Assembly: GCF_002220865.2 (NCBI RefSeq)
Contig: NZ_NHRJ02000006.1
Location: 62,001-126,000, forward strand
From: Paenibacillus xerothermodurans
GTDB lineage: Bacteria > Bacillota > Bacilli > Paenibacillales > NBRC-103111
Direction: 5' to 3'
Length of the DNA: 64,000 nt
Shown: piece by piece, positions 54,334 through 62,988 of the stretch
Numbering within the stretch: the first letter of the stretch is position 1
How the letters are laid out: the number at the start of each line of letters is the position of its first letter
Made by a program: the position numbers and the translations under genes
Notes under the pieces: model-generated
What the model was told of the DNA's origin: nothing
What the model saw: only the letters and a program-made list of their open reading frames with translations
Database searches by the model: none

Positions 54334-54591
54334 ATAGTTCCTCATGCACTTTTATGAATCTGGCTTTAATTGTAAAATCCTGGATCACCCTTTCAGGTGC
54401 GTTTGAGCGCCTTGGCAAACCACATGCGCGCATGCCGAGCAGGATCACTCCAGCTTGCTACTGGACAGAATCAAACGACAGCACCACACAAAAGCAGGTC
54501 ATTCGGATCACGCGAAACCTGATATGATGGTCCTATGCATCATAAACGCGAGCATTAAAATTAGGCCCATTGACAGATTGCGACGAACGTC

Positions 54592-54631
54592 GAAAAAAAG
54601 AAGCATGCCCCCGTTCCACTGGGGCATGCTG
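54592..54631 (-). terminator. Intrinsic terminator of the FAD oxidoreductase gene
   Basis: Stem AGCATGCCCC / GGGGCATGCT with a 9-base loop, then TCTTTTTTT on the minus strand, 20 bases after the stop. Confidence 0.93.
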
Positions 54632-54650
54632 AGCTCCTGCTTGTGATGAT

Positions 54651-56222
54651 CTATACCGCCCCTATGCTGGGCCACGCCAACTCTACGCCTTGATTTGAGA
54701 GCAGCGTCTGTAGTTCCTGCAGCTTCTTGGGATCTGCGCGCACCTCGCTCGGGCTGAACCCTTTGTCCAAGCAAAACGCGGCAAGATAGCCCGCCGACTC
54801 GCCAATGTTCCATTCTACCGGATGAAGCCGGTAGCACCCGTTGGTGACGTGGGTTGTGCCGATATTTTTGCACGCGGCCAACAAGTTTTTAGTGCGCTGG
54901 GGGATAAGGCTCCCTAGCGGTATCTGAAAAGGAAGCGATGAAATATCAATGAAGTTCCGACCGCTCATGCTTGGATGCAAATCGATTCGATAACATCCAA
55001 TCCCAACGCTGTCCAGGAACACTTCCGCTCCCTGTTCGCCGCGCACAGCTGCACTGACGTGCTGCTCGAGCACAGTGAACTCCGCCTTGATCCTTCTTGA
55101 TTCACGAATGTACGGCGCTTGTGCCATGCCATCCGCGGTGCCGACCACGTCGGGCCGCAGCCGCAGCCCCGGGTATCCGCACTTCCCGTCCGGGCGGGGC
55201 GCCTCCGTCTGCAGCCAATACAACAGCGAGTAGCTTAGTTGTTTCGCCTGCCGGCGGTGTTTGCGCTCGACCTGTTCAGGCACATCGTAGATGTTGCCTA
55301 GAAAGTAATCGTTTTGCGCCCAATTCACCAGACTGATATCGGACGGATAAGTTCCCGGCACGAAATTGGTTTGATCGATGATTCTGCGGTAAATGAAGAG
55401 CGGATATTTGTCCGTACCCGGAAACAGAGCTTCCTCCGTCGGTTCAAGTGTCTTGGGGTCTGGGGACACCCAATTCAGCAGAGGATTGGGCCAAAAAGCC
55501 GGCTGAAACGAGCGCCAAAAGTCATAGTCTTCCGGCTTATCGATGACATGATTTTCACCCTCGAAATAGTCCATTGCGAAACAATGCGTGAACGCCTGCA
55601 CATCGTGCGGGTCCGCCGGACCATCCAAAGCATGAGGCTCATCGGTCTCGCTCTTGGATTCCGCACCGGTCACATACTCCACCCCCGCTAAGGGAAGCAC
55701 ATCACCGCACTCTGTCGCATCCAGGACGTACGGGGCGTGAATCGTTATTTTTTGTCCGTCCGGCTGTGTCACCGTTACCGATCTTATCGTATCACCATCG
55801 GTTTCGGCCGCCACCGGTTTGCATCGGGTATGAATCGTAAGTTTGCCGGCATGAATGAAAGGGGCTAACATCAGCTGCAGCACGTGCAGCATGGCACGCG
55901 GTTCGGCGCAGAGGCGGCTCACGCCTCCATTGCCCGGATTGAAATATATGGCGGATCGACCGGAATCCGATGAGGGAAAATACCGTCGGTAATACGATCT
56001 CACGAGATCACGAAACCTTCGGTAATTTCGAGTACACCCAAATTGCTCGATCCATTTATGCTCATCGGGAGGCACGGCCTGACTGGTCAACTGCCCGCCA
56101 ATCCAATCGTACTCTTCTGTCATAATCACGCTTTTGCCAAGACTGCACGCTGCAAGAGCAGCCGCACACCCTCCGACACCTCCGCCAATCACAGCAATAT
56201 CCGTATGTACTTCCCTATGCAT
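54651..56222 (-). CDS. FAD-dependent oxidoreductase
   Basis: 523 residues. The N-terminal Rossmann motif IAVIGGGVGGCAAALAACSLG (trimmed: GGGVGGCAAA, residues about 11-20) binds FAD, followed by the family segment EEYDWIGGQLTSQAVPPDEH. A second FAD-contact motif, VLDATECGDVLPLAGV, lies at about residue 165-180, and the C-terminal LAACKNIGTTHVTNGCYR closes the site. This matches the FAD_oxidored (PF12831) group found in sugar-degradation regions of Paenibacillus; the substrate is unknown. GGAGGA ribosome site. It is a single gene with its own terminator. Confidence 0.85.
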   Translation of the reverse strand: MHREVHTDIAVIGGGVGGCAAALAACSLGKSVIMTEEYDWIGGQLTSQAVPPDEHKWIEQFGCTRNYRRFRDLVRSYYRRYFPSSDSGRSAIYFNPGNGGVSRLCAEPRAMLHVLQLMLAPFIHAGKLTIHTRCKPVAAETDGDTIRSVTVTQPDGQKITIHAPYVLDATECGDVLPLAGVEYVTGAESKSETDEPHALDGPADPHDVQAFTHCFAMDYFEGENHVIDKPEDYDFWRSFQPAFWPNPLLNWVSPDPKTLEPTEEALFPGTDKYPLFIYRRIIDQTNFVPGTYPSDISLVNWAQNDYFLGNIYDVPEQVERKHRRQAKQLSYSLLYWLQTEAPRPDGKCGYPGLRLRPDVVGTADGMAQAPYIRESRRIKAEFTVLEQHVSAAVRGEQGAEVFLDSVGIGCYRIDLHPSMSGRNFIDISSLPFQIPLGSLIPQRTKNLLAACKNIGTTHVTNGCYRLHPVEWNIGESAGYLAAFCLDKGFSPSEVRADPKKLQELQTLLSNQGVELAWPSIGAV

Positions 56223-56501
56223 ACCTATTCCTCCTTAAGCATTTTTATCCATAATTTACCTCCCTGCTTGGTTATTGACGATGTTTGTCTACTAAATGTT
56301 GCGGTGTAATCCCAATATGGAAAAATATGGATTCAATAGAGCGGTAAAAAAGCTCCGCTGAGGCTAGCCGAGCGTATCCGGAAGGTACCGGTGCAATATT
56401 GCGAAAAACAGTGTGGTGTGCGTTGAAAGGGACGGGCAGCGTCTCCCTTTGATTCGCGTTTAAAATCATATAAACAACAAAAAGCACTACGCGTCGAACT
56501 G

Positions 56502-57857
56502 CTATACTGCACTCTCTTCTCTTACAGCCGCGCTTGGCTTTTCCCGGTTTACATGCATCGACCGCCGATACCATAACAGTATCGCGAAGGAACAAACACT
56601 GACCGCGAGCAAGCACCGGTATACAAGCTGATAGGCGTCGACCAGCGGTATTTGCTCCTGCAGTGCAAGCAGTAGGCCGCATGCAGCGACCGAAAACGCG
56701 CCGCCGAAAAACTGTGTCAGCTGCATCAGTCCCATGCCGGAGCCGATCAGAGGCTTTTGCAATATGCGTGACGTTTCGTTATTCAAGGAAGCGATGGTAG
56801 CTGAAAACGCCGGAGAGAAACAGATGTAACCGCAAAGAATAACGAACGGCGACACAGCAAGTCCTATGGAAAAAGCCGCGACCACCGCGGTAAGAATAGC
56901 GTGACCCAGAAGCAGAAACCGCAAATTGCCATACCTGTCGATCCACTGACCCAGGAATCGCGTCAGTATCGCAGACACGATGGCGCCCGGTGCGATCACA
57001 AATCCGATCGTCATCGCCGATTGTTCGAAAAGATTCGCGAGTGCAAGCGGCATAAGGAACAAATTAGCCAGGTTCAGCACAAGGATGCAGAAGCCTATAG
57101 TCAACAGCTTCCTGTAAGCAGAGTTAGCCAAAAGCTGAGGATTGATGAACGGCTGCTGCGCTCTTTTCAAATGCCATGCATGGGCGGCGAATGACAGAAC
57201 GCTGACAGCAAGCCAAACGGCCGAGCGCTGGGTGACCGCGATTAGCAGTGTGGCGGTGTTGATCACGGTGAAACCCGCACCCGGTGCATCAAAGCGGAAT
57301 GGCTGCGGCTGTTCTTTGGGCAGAAGCCGCAGAAGCAGAGGCAGGATAACAAGCACAAGGCATGTTACCGCGAACAACCCGTTCCAGCCGAAATACTCGC
57401 TCACTAGGCCGCCTACGATCGGCCCGAGTCCGAATGCCATCGCACTCCCGGCCGAAATCATAGTAATCGCTCTGCCGCGCCTCTCATAGGGAATGTACCT
57501 GCTGGCTAGAACCAGGCCCAGGCCCGCCATTGCGCCGGACCCCGCGGACTGCAGAATACGTGCCGCAAGCAGCGATTCAAAATCACGGGCAAAAATACCA
57601 AACACCGACGACAGCCCAAGCACGCCAATACCGACCGCCAGCAGTGTCCGGATGGGAACGGAGTCCGACAGCCTGCTGTAAATGACGGTGGAGAGAGCAT
57701 ATCCGATCGAGTAGCTGGAAATAATCCACGCTCCGAGGTTCGCCGTTATGCCGAGATCCCGGATGATACTTGGGATGGATACGTTAAACATCGTCGTATT
57801 CATCACCACTATAAACAGGCCGAATGTCCACACCGGCATTACGATTTTGTCATTCAT
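56502..57857 (-). CDS. MFS transporter, 14-TM DHA2-like exporter
   Basis: 451 residues with about 13-14 hydrophobic helices. The loop motif SRLSDSVPIRTLL and the antiporter motif GSAMAFGLGPIVGGLVSEYFGW (motif C, GP..GG) mark a drug:H+ antiporter 2 type, similar in layout to Tet(L) and Mdr proteins. The frame opens at 57920, but AGGAAGG lies 8 bases before ATG 57857. Substrate unknown. It is the nearest clear exporter to the NRPS operon on its right, but 10 kb away with unrelated genes between, so a role in lipopeptide export is only a possibility. Confidence 0.87.
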   Translation of the reverse strand: MNDKIVMPVWTFGLFIVVMNTTMFNVSIPSIIRDLGITANLGAWIISSYSIGYALSTVIYSRLSDSVPIRTLLAVGIGVLGLSSVFGIFARDFESLLAARILQSAGSGAMAGLGLVLASRYIPYERRGRAITMISAGSAMAFGLGPIVGGLVSEYFGWNGLFAVTCLVLVILPLLLRLLPKEQPQPFRFDAPGAGFTVINTATLLIAVTQRSAVWLAVSVLSFAAHAWHLKRAQQPFINPQLLANSAYRKLLTIGFCILVLNLANLFLMPLALANLFEQSAMTIGFVIAPGAIVSAILTRFLGQWIDRYGNLRFLLLGHAILTAVVAAFSIGLAVSPFVILCGYICFSPAFSATIASLNNETSRILQKPLIGSGMGLMQLTQFFGGAFSVAACGLLLALQEQIPLVDAYQLVYRCLLAVSVCSFAILLWYRRSMHVNREKPSAAVREESAV

Positions 57858-58073
57858 ATTCCAAACCTTCCTACCCCGCTGCATGCCTGACCATCCTTGG
57901 CGCCGCACCAGTTTTATCATGATATATTGATTATTATACTTTTGCGCTCCGTTGGCAAACCCAGGGCTTAATTGAGTGAGGTGGGATCGTCAGCACAATA
58001 GCTTACGGGATTACATAATTCCGCTATAAGCAGCAGATAATGATGGGTATAAATCGAAAGGAGTTGCCCAGGT

Positions 58074-58994
58074 ATGCTGTGCTGCAAGCTCGCAATCATT
58101 TTGGCGCTTTCCTCTTTACCAATTGTGTCGGGATTCACAACGCTCCCTATCAATCTTGATCCCGTTATGACCAAAATTATGCAGGAAGCGCCGAGCAAAC
58201 GGATCCCGCCCGTCGATGCCAAAATCGATCGTCTGGAAGGGGCCATCCCTGGCTACAACGGCCTAGAGGTCGATATTGAACGGACTTACTCGGTGAATAA
58301 AAATAAGCCTTCGGGTACGCCTTTTGAGTATGTGTATAAACAAATCCCGCCCGCTGTCAATCTGCATGACCTGGGGGCACAGCCCATCTACCGCGGCAAT
58401 CCGCAGAAACCAATGGCGGCACTAATGATCAACGTCGCGTGGGGCGACGAGTTTATTCCGCGCATTCTAAAGACGTTGGATGAGCATAAGGTGAAGGCTA
58501 CATTCTTCTTCGACGGCTCCTGGCTGAAAAAAAATGTGGCTACCGCAAAAGTGATAGCCGAGCATGGCCACGAGCTCTCCAACCATGCCTACTCTCATAA
58601 GAACATGAGCCAGTTGAGCGACAGCCAGGCGTTAGCGGAAATTACTAAAACGGAAAAGCTGCTGCAAGAGCAGCTGCAGGTGAAAAACCGCTGGTTTGCC
58701 CCGCCGTCAGGAGATTTCGACAAGAAGACTGTGGAGCTTGCATTGAGTTTAAAATTGAATACGGTGCTGTGGACGCTGGATACGGTGGATTGGCGAAATC
58801 CGAGCCCTGAATCCATCGTTCATAAGATAGGGTCAAAGGTTGGCAATGGGTCGCTGATTCTGATGCATCCAACCCGCTCCGCAACTACAGCATTGGATGG
58901 GATGATTCGAGCCATACGCAGCAAAGGCTTGCAGCTTGGCACAGTCAGCGACGTATTGTCCCCTGAGCGTGTCGAGCCCCTCGTCACACCTTAG
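58074..58994 (+). CDS. Polysaccharide deacetylase, YlxY-like
   Basis: 306 residues. N-terminal signal or anchor helix (CCKLAIILALSSLPIV), a linker of about 90 residues, then the NodB fold. In place of the usual TFDDG motif it has LMINVAWGDEF, as in the sporulation-linked YlxY group, followed by VKATFFFDGSWL, GHELSNHAYSH (metal His pair), WFAPPSGDFD, TLDTVDW and LILMHPT. The retained Asp-Glu and HxxxH-like residues suggest possible metal binding, but YlxY enzymes may have altered activity. AAAGGAG ribosome site. It is followed after 34 bases by the Amidase_6-like gene, likely one operon. Confidence 0.88.
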   Translation: MLCCKLAIILALSSLPIVSGFTTLPINLDPVMTKIMQEAPSKRIPPVDAKIDRLEGAIPGYNGLEVDIERTYSVNKNKPSGTPFEYVYKQIPPAVNLHDLGAQPIYRGNPQKPMAALMINVAWGDEFIPRILKTLDEHKVKATFFFDGSWLKKNVATAKVIAEHGHELSNHAYSHKNMSQLSDSQALAEITKTEKLLQEQLQVKNRWFAPPSGDFDKKTVELALSLKLNTVLWTLDTVDWRNPSPESIVHKIGSKVGNGSLILMHPTRSATTALDGMIRAIRSKGLQLGTVSDVLSPERVEPLVTP

Positions 58995-59028
58995 AATAAG
59001 CCCGCTGAACGCACTTTGGAGGGTGTCA

Positions 59029-60150
59029 ATGAAACCATTTGTCTTGTTCATGCTGCTCACCGCCTTGCTCATTCCGTCTGCCGCCAGAGCCGAAGATGCA
59101 GGCAAAGAGGAGGTAGTGCGATTTTTAAATCAGCTGTATGCGTCCCGCGCCCAATCGCTGCTGCACGCTGAGCCCCGCCCGATCAGCCCGTTTTACATTG
59201 CGGCGGAAAAAACCAGCCGCTATGCGCTGCACCATGAATTGCGCAGAACGGAGTACATGCATGCCTGGGCGGAGAGAAGAAACATCGAGTTCGTTCACGC
59301 CGGCAGCGAAATACACATCACCCAGTTCAAGCGCCAGGCAGATCGGATCAAGCTTTCTCTAACACAGAGTCTGAAACTCAGCTATGTATATAAAAACGGG
59401 GCAAGAGAGCCGCAGCATTTCGGTGTGGGAACCCGCCATACGCTGACGTTGAAGCAGCTCGACGGGCAATGGTATGTGCTAAAAGAATGGTATTCGGATC
59501 CATTAGAGGAAGACCCCAAGCTGATTCCGACTTGGCTTCACGCGCAGGACCATGTGCGCATCCCCATGCCGTTGGCCTACCCCGCTTCCGCTTCGCGCCC
59601 GGTCAAATATGATAGGGCGAAGGCGGTCAGATATGCCGACAAGTACGCAGGTCTCGCTTGGGGCGCAGGCAATGGTCATAAGTACAACAGCAAATACAAA
59701 GACTATTCGGGACGCGGCGGAGATTGCACCAATTTCTCTTCTCAAATTGTGGGAGATCCTCACGAAGGAGCGGGCCTGCGCATGACACCGACTTGGTTCT
59801 ATAGCAGGAACGAAGGCGGAAGCACGGCGTGGATCCGGACTGACTCGTTTAAAAATTATTTGCTGTATCAGGGTCACGGCGCGCTCATCAGGAGAGGTAA
59901 ATATGTCGACATAATGAAATCCAGCTCACGGTTTCCAAAAGGCGCATTTGCGGAAATGAAGCCCGGTGACTTCGTAGGATACGAACTCAAGCAGGGTGAT
60001 ATCGACCACTTCTCCATCATCGTAGGCTTCGATGCCAACGGCTACCCGCTTGTAAACTCGCACTCAGCCGACCGATATCACGTGCCTTGGGACTTGGGAT
60101 GGGACAAATCCACCGTATTCTGGCTAATCCATATGCGCGATCATAGCTAG
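59029..60150 (+). CDS. Secreted amidase-domain protein (Amidase_6-like)
   Basis: 373 residues from ATG 59029, 7 bases after GGAGGG. A signal peptide (PFVLFMLLTALLIPSAARA) is followed by a mixed region of about 180 residues and a C-terminal putative amidase domain. There the expected Cys and His are visible: RGGDCTNFSSQ (Cys), DIDHFSIIVGF (His) and PLVNSHSAD (Asn). This family is common in spore formers and is thought to cut peptides or amides outside the cell; the target is not known. It follows the deacetylase by 34 bases, both being secreted, which suggests shared work on the wall. Confidence 0.87.
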   Translation: MKPFVLFMLLTALLIPSAARAEDAGKEEVVRFLNQLYASRAQSLLHAEPRPISPFYIAAEKTSRYALHHELRRTEYMHAWAERRNIEFVHAGSEIHITQFKRQADRIKLSLTQSLKLSYVYKNGAREPQHFGVGTRHTLTLKQLDGQWYVLKEWYSDPLEEDPKLIPTWLHAQDHVRIPMPLAYPASASRPVKYDRAKAVRYADKYAGLAWGAGNGHKYNSKYKDYSGRGGDCTNFSSQIVGDPHEGAGLRMTPTWFYSRNEGGSTAWIRTDSFKNYLLYQGHGALIRRGKYVDIMKSSSRFPKGAFAEMKPGDFVGYELKQGDIDHFSIIVGFDANGYPLVNSHSADRYHVPWDLGWDKSTVFWLIHMRDHS

Positions 60151-60186
60151 CGGCTGCGCGTCAAGCGGCCGCACCGCCGCCACGCC

Positions 60187-60268
60187 TTACACTTGCTGTA
60201 CCTCAGCGCGATACCATGCGGCAGTGGCTTCCACTTCTGTGCGCGTCAGTTGATAGCTGTGCTGTTGC
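60187..60268 (-). pseudogene. Duplicated 3' tail of mhqD
   Basis: On the minus strand the last ~70 bases of mhqD recur about 104 bases downstream, ending in their own stop at 60187. The copy encodes HSYQLTRTEVEATAAWYRAE, against HGHQLTRPEVEAAAAWYHAE in mhqD. The catalytic His region is therefore partly doubled, with no start or ribosome site of its own. Confidence 0.75.
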
Positions 60269-60296
60269 AGCGCACTGCGAGTGCGCGCCAGCCGAG

Positions 60297-60905
60297 TTAC
60301 AGCACCTCCGCGTGATACCATGCGGCAGCGGCTTCCACTTCTGGGCGCGTCAGCTGGTGGCCATGCTGTTCCCAATGCACTGTGACTGCCGCTCCCGCTT
60401 GTGTGAGCAGTTTTTTCAGTTCGTCTGTCTCCGCCGGCGAGCAAATAGGGTCATTCGTTCCGGCCCCGATGAACACCGGCATGCTGAACAGATTGGGAAG
60501 CTGCCGTCCCCACAGGGGGACCATCGGATGGTGCAGGATCGCGGCCCGCAGCACATTAGGAAAATGGAACACCAAGCTGGCGATAATGTTCGCGCCGTTA
60601 GAATAGCCCACCGCTGCCACGTTAGCCCGGTCGAACCCGTATTGTTCGGCCGCTTTGTCCAGAAACTTGTGCACTTCCTTGGTGCGATGTACGAGATCAA
60701 CTTCGTCAAACACGCCCTGCCCCAGGCGCCTAAAAAACCGGGGCATTCCATTTTCCAGCACGTTGCCCCGAAGACTTAGCACCGCGGAGCCTGGAGACAT
60801 GAGCTGGCTCAGCGGCAGAAGGTCTCGCTCCGTTCCCCCTGTGCCGTGGAATAGCACCAGTGTGGGACGGTCGGCTTCGGTTGCCTGCTGATATAGATGA
60901 ATCAT
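60297..60905 (-). CDS. mhqD: Phospholipase/carboxylesterase, MhqD-like
   Basis: 202 residues, alpha/beta hydrolase. Oxyanion region LVLFHGTGGTERDLL, nucleophile elbow VGYSNGANI (Ser about 101), acid Asp in GTNDPICSPAE and His in EQHGHQLTRPE. In Bacillus subtilis MhqD is co-transcribed with the dioxygenase MhqE under MhqR and belongs to the quinone stress response. Here the start overlaps the stop of the dioxygenase by 4 bases (ATGA). It is the last gene of the operon. A partial copy of its 3' end lies just downstream. Confidence 0.88.
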   Translation of the reverse strand: MIHLYQQATEADRPTLVLFHGTGGTERDLLPLSQLMSPGSAVLSLRGNVLENGMPRFFRRLGQGVFDEVDLVHRTKEVHKFLDKAAEQYGFDRANVAAVGYSNGANIIASLVFHFPNVLRAAILHHPMVPLWGRQLPNLFSMPVFIGAGTNDPICSPAETDELKKLLTQAGAAVTVHWEQHGHQLTRPEVEAAAAWYHAEVL

Positions 60906-61852
60906 CTGCGTCTCACCTCGGGGTCCCTTACCACAAAAGGCGCCAGATTGCTCTCAATCTGTCTGCGATGAGGCTCATACCACGCGGGCAGCATCAGCTT
61001 TTCCCCCAGAGCAGCAACGGCCTCATCCACGGCGAAGCCCGGCGGATCTGTGGCGATTTCAAACAGGATCCCGCCGGCCTCACGAAAATATACCGCGTTA
61101 AAGTATTGCCGATCCTGCACCGGCGTAGGCTGAAAACCATGTGACTGCACATGTTCGCGCCATTGCAGCTGCTCTTCATCATCTTTGGCCCGCCACGCAA
61201 TATGATGGACGGTGCCGCTGCCGCCAGCGCCATACCCTACGGGGTCAGCCTTCAAATCAATGATATTGCCGATGTCCCCGGCAGAGCTAAACCGGATGAG
61301 CCCGTGTTCCTCGGACACCCGCTGCAGCCCAAGCGTATGCGCTAGGGCTTGGGCTGTGCTGGTTGGCGCCGCACTGTACAGGACCGCACCTCCGAACCCT
61401 TTGATCGCCTTGTCGATCGGAACACCGGCAGTCGACCATGTGCTCTGTGGGCCTTCGGCCCGTTCAACCAACTCCAGCCGCAGATCGTCGTAGTCCGTGA
61501 ATGTAAGGTAGACTTCGTCGAAGCGCCGGTGTTTCTCGGCCGGAATCTCATATGCACGCAAACGCTGCTCCCAGAAATCCATCGAGCAAGGAGGCACCGC
61601 ATACGTGGTGACGCCGACTTGGCCGCCCCCTACACGGCCTTTGTGCCCCATCGGCCAAGGAAAAAAAGTGATGATGGTTCCCGGATGCCCGATTTCATCG
61701 CCGAAATACAGATGGTATACCTCGGGCGCATCGAAATTGATTGTTCGTTTGACTAACCTTAGACCCAGTATTCCAGCATAAAAATCAACATTCTGCTGCG
61801 CATCCCCTACGAACGCCGTGATATGATGAATGCCTACCGTTTTTAACGTCAT
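60902..61852 (-). CDS. mhqE: Ring-cleaving dioxygenase, MhqE/MhqO family
   Basis: 316 residues of two vicinal-oxygen-chelate repeats, giving an extradiol dioxygenase for hydroquinone-like rings. Metal ligands fit: His in GIHHITAFVGD (residues 8-9), His in VHHIAWRAKDDE (about 217-218) and Glu in GGILFEIATDPPG (about 268). FGDEIGHPGTIITFFPW is a family signature. It follows the DoxX-type gene by 33 bases with GGGAGGAG upstream of ATG 61852, and overlaps mhqD. The role is to detoxify methylhydroquinone- and catechol-like compounds. Confidence 0.9.
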   Translation of the reverse strand: MTLKTVGIHHITAFVGDAQQNVDFYAGILGLRLVKRTINFDAPEVYHLYFGDEIGHPGTIITFFPWPMGHKGRVGGGQVGVTTYAVPPCSMDFWEQRLRAYEIPAEKHRRFDEVYLTFTDYDDLRLELVERAEGPQSTWSTAGVPIDKAIKGFGGAVLYSAAPTSTAQALAHTLGLQRVSEEHGLIRFSSAGDIGNIIDLKADPVGYGAGGSGTVHHIAWRAKDDEEQLQWREHVQSHGFQPTPVQDRQYFNAVYFREAGGILFEIATDPPGFAVDEAVAALGEKLMLPAWYEPHRRQIESNLAPFVVRDPEVRRR

Positions 61853-61885
61853 AACTGATTTCTCCTCCCATGCTGCAACCGCGAT

Positions 61886-62287
61886 TCAGGAATTCCACCA
61901 AGCGTCGAGCGAATAATCGCCAGGCCCGGTAAGCCAGACACCTATTGCGACTACGAGCAAAACTAACGGGTATTCGTATCCGTTCGTCGTAGCCCATAGC
62001 CCATGCTTGCCGTGCACTTTAATGATGGCGCCCAGCATCGTAATAACAATCAGCGCGGCGGCGAGGCCGGTGAATAGACCGGCAGCGAAGAACAGTCCTC
62101 CCACCAGTTCTGCCAAACCTGCCAGCACGGCCATCGTCATCCCTGGTTTGATTCCCGTAGACTCGAACCAGCCGGCGGTGGCCTTTAGCCCGCTGCCGCC
62201 AAACCAGCCGAACAACTTCTGCGCACCATGGCCGGCCATGAGCAGGCCTACAACCAGCCGTATCAATAATAACCCTACATCCGTCAC
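61886..62287 (-). CDS. mhqP: DoxX family membrane protein, MhqP-like
   Basis: 133 residues with four membrane helices. LLLIRLVVGLLMAGHGAQKLFGWFGG is the DoxX signature (here in two parts: LLIRLVVGLLMAGHGAQ, KLFGWFGG), with GLKATAGWFES next and AGLAELVGGLFFAAG in helix 2. The frame opens at 62326, but AAGGAGGAG lies 6 bases before GTG 62287. MhqP in B. subtilis is a DoxX-like protein of the quinone-stress regulon. It lies between mhqR and mhqE, with a palindromic operator in front. Confidence 0.88.
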   Translation of the reverse strand: MTDVGLLLIRLVVGLLMAGHGAQKLFGWFGGSGLKATAGWFESTGIKPGMTMAVLAGLAELVGGLFFAAGLFTGLAAALIVITMLGAIIKVHGKHGLWATTNGYEYPLVLLVVAIGVWLTGPGDYSLDAWWNS

Positions 62288-62324
62288 GTGGAACTCCTCC
62301 TTCGCCTCTACTTTAAATCCATAC

Positions 62325-62340
62325 ATCTTAAATTCAAGAT
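62325..62340 (-). promoter_or_regulatory. Second MhqR-type operator, before mhqP
   Basis: Near-perfect palindrome ATCTTAAA-TTCAAGAT of the same design as the site before mhqR (62841-62858). It is 38 bases upstream of the mhqP start. No convincing -35/-10 pair is seen, so it may act on an internal promoter. Confidence 0.6.
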
Positions 62341-62357
62341 ACTTTTTAAAAAAATTT

Positions 62358-62810
62358 TTATGTCCGGTTTTGCGTGCCCTTTCCCAACCTCTTTAACAGC
62401 TCCGTGGTAAGATGTTTTTCCTCTGTGGTCAGCTCGTGCATCATCGAGTGGATCGAGGCGGCATGCGCGGGAAAAATACGGTCAAACCACTCTATCCCGG
62501 CGTCGGTGATCTCCGCGTACACGACGCGGCGGTCCTCCTTACAAGGCACGCGTCTGATCAGCTGTTTTTTCTCCAGCTTATCAATGTTATAAGTCACACT
62601 GCCGCTAGTTACCAGTATTTTCTCGCCGATCTGCTGCAGCGGAATCCGTCGCTTATGATACAGCACTTCCAACACCATAAATTCAGCCGAGGACAGATTG
62701 TAATTCCGCATGTCTTTCACAGCCTGGTCCATGATACTTTTGTATGCTTTGGACAGCACTACGAACAGTTTTAGCGATGCTTGTTGATCCTCGCTGTTAT
62801 TGTCCGACAT
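62358..62810 (-). CDS. mhqR: MarR-family regulator, MhqR-like
   Basis: 150 residues, winged helix-turn-helix. Recognition region IPLQQIGEKILVTSGSVTYN (about 58-77), wing RRVPCKEDRRVVYAEITDAG, and C-terminal dimer helices. The Cys in VPCKEDRR is at the wing rather than the sensing position near the N-terminus. The frame opens at 62948, but AGGAGAGAAG lies before ATG 62810. It heads mhqR-mhqP-mhqE-mhqD. MhqR of B. subtilis represses dioxygenase and esterase genes until quinones accumulate, so the same role is inferred. The operator covers its own start site. Confidence 0.9.
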   Translation of the reverse strand: MSDNNSEDQQASLKLFVVLSKAYKSIMDQAVKDMRNYNLSSAEFMVLEVLYHKRRIPLQQIGEKILVTSGSVTYNIDKLEKKQLIRRVPCKEDRRVVYAEITDAGIEWFDRIFPAHAASIHSMMHELTTEEKHLTTELLKRLGKGTQNRT

Positions 62811-62840
62811 TAGCTTCTCTCCTATTCGTTCAAACTTAAA

Positions 62841-62858
62841 TATCTTAAAGTTAAGATA
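62841..62858 (-). promoter_or_regulatory. MhqR-type operator over the mhqR start site
   Basis: Perfect inverted repeat TATCTTAA-AG-TTAAGATA placed directly downstream of the -10, over the transcription start, as expected for autorepression. Its TATCT/AGATA ends resemble, from memory, the B. subtilis MhqR box. Confidence 0.75.
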
Positions 62859-62887
62859 AATATATCGTAGGAGACATTCTTTGTCAA
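62859..62887 (-). promoter_or_regulatory. mhqR operon promoter
   Basis: Minus strand: perfect TTGACA (62882-62887), 17 bases, then TATATT (62859-62864). Confidence 0.85.
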
Positions 62888-62988
62888 TCGCGGTAACCTG
62901 CGCATAAAAAAGAACCTTCAGGTGGCCATCTCTGTGTGATGTACACATTGTTCATGCAAACGGCGGAGCCGCTGCACGGCTCCGGCGT

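Noticed and set aside
56223-56501. Gap between the FAD oxidoreductase and the MFS gene
   Set aside because: No coding frame, terminator or promoter could be supported here.
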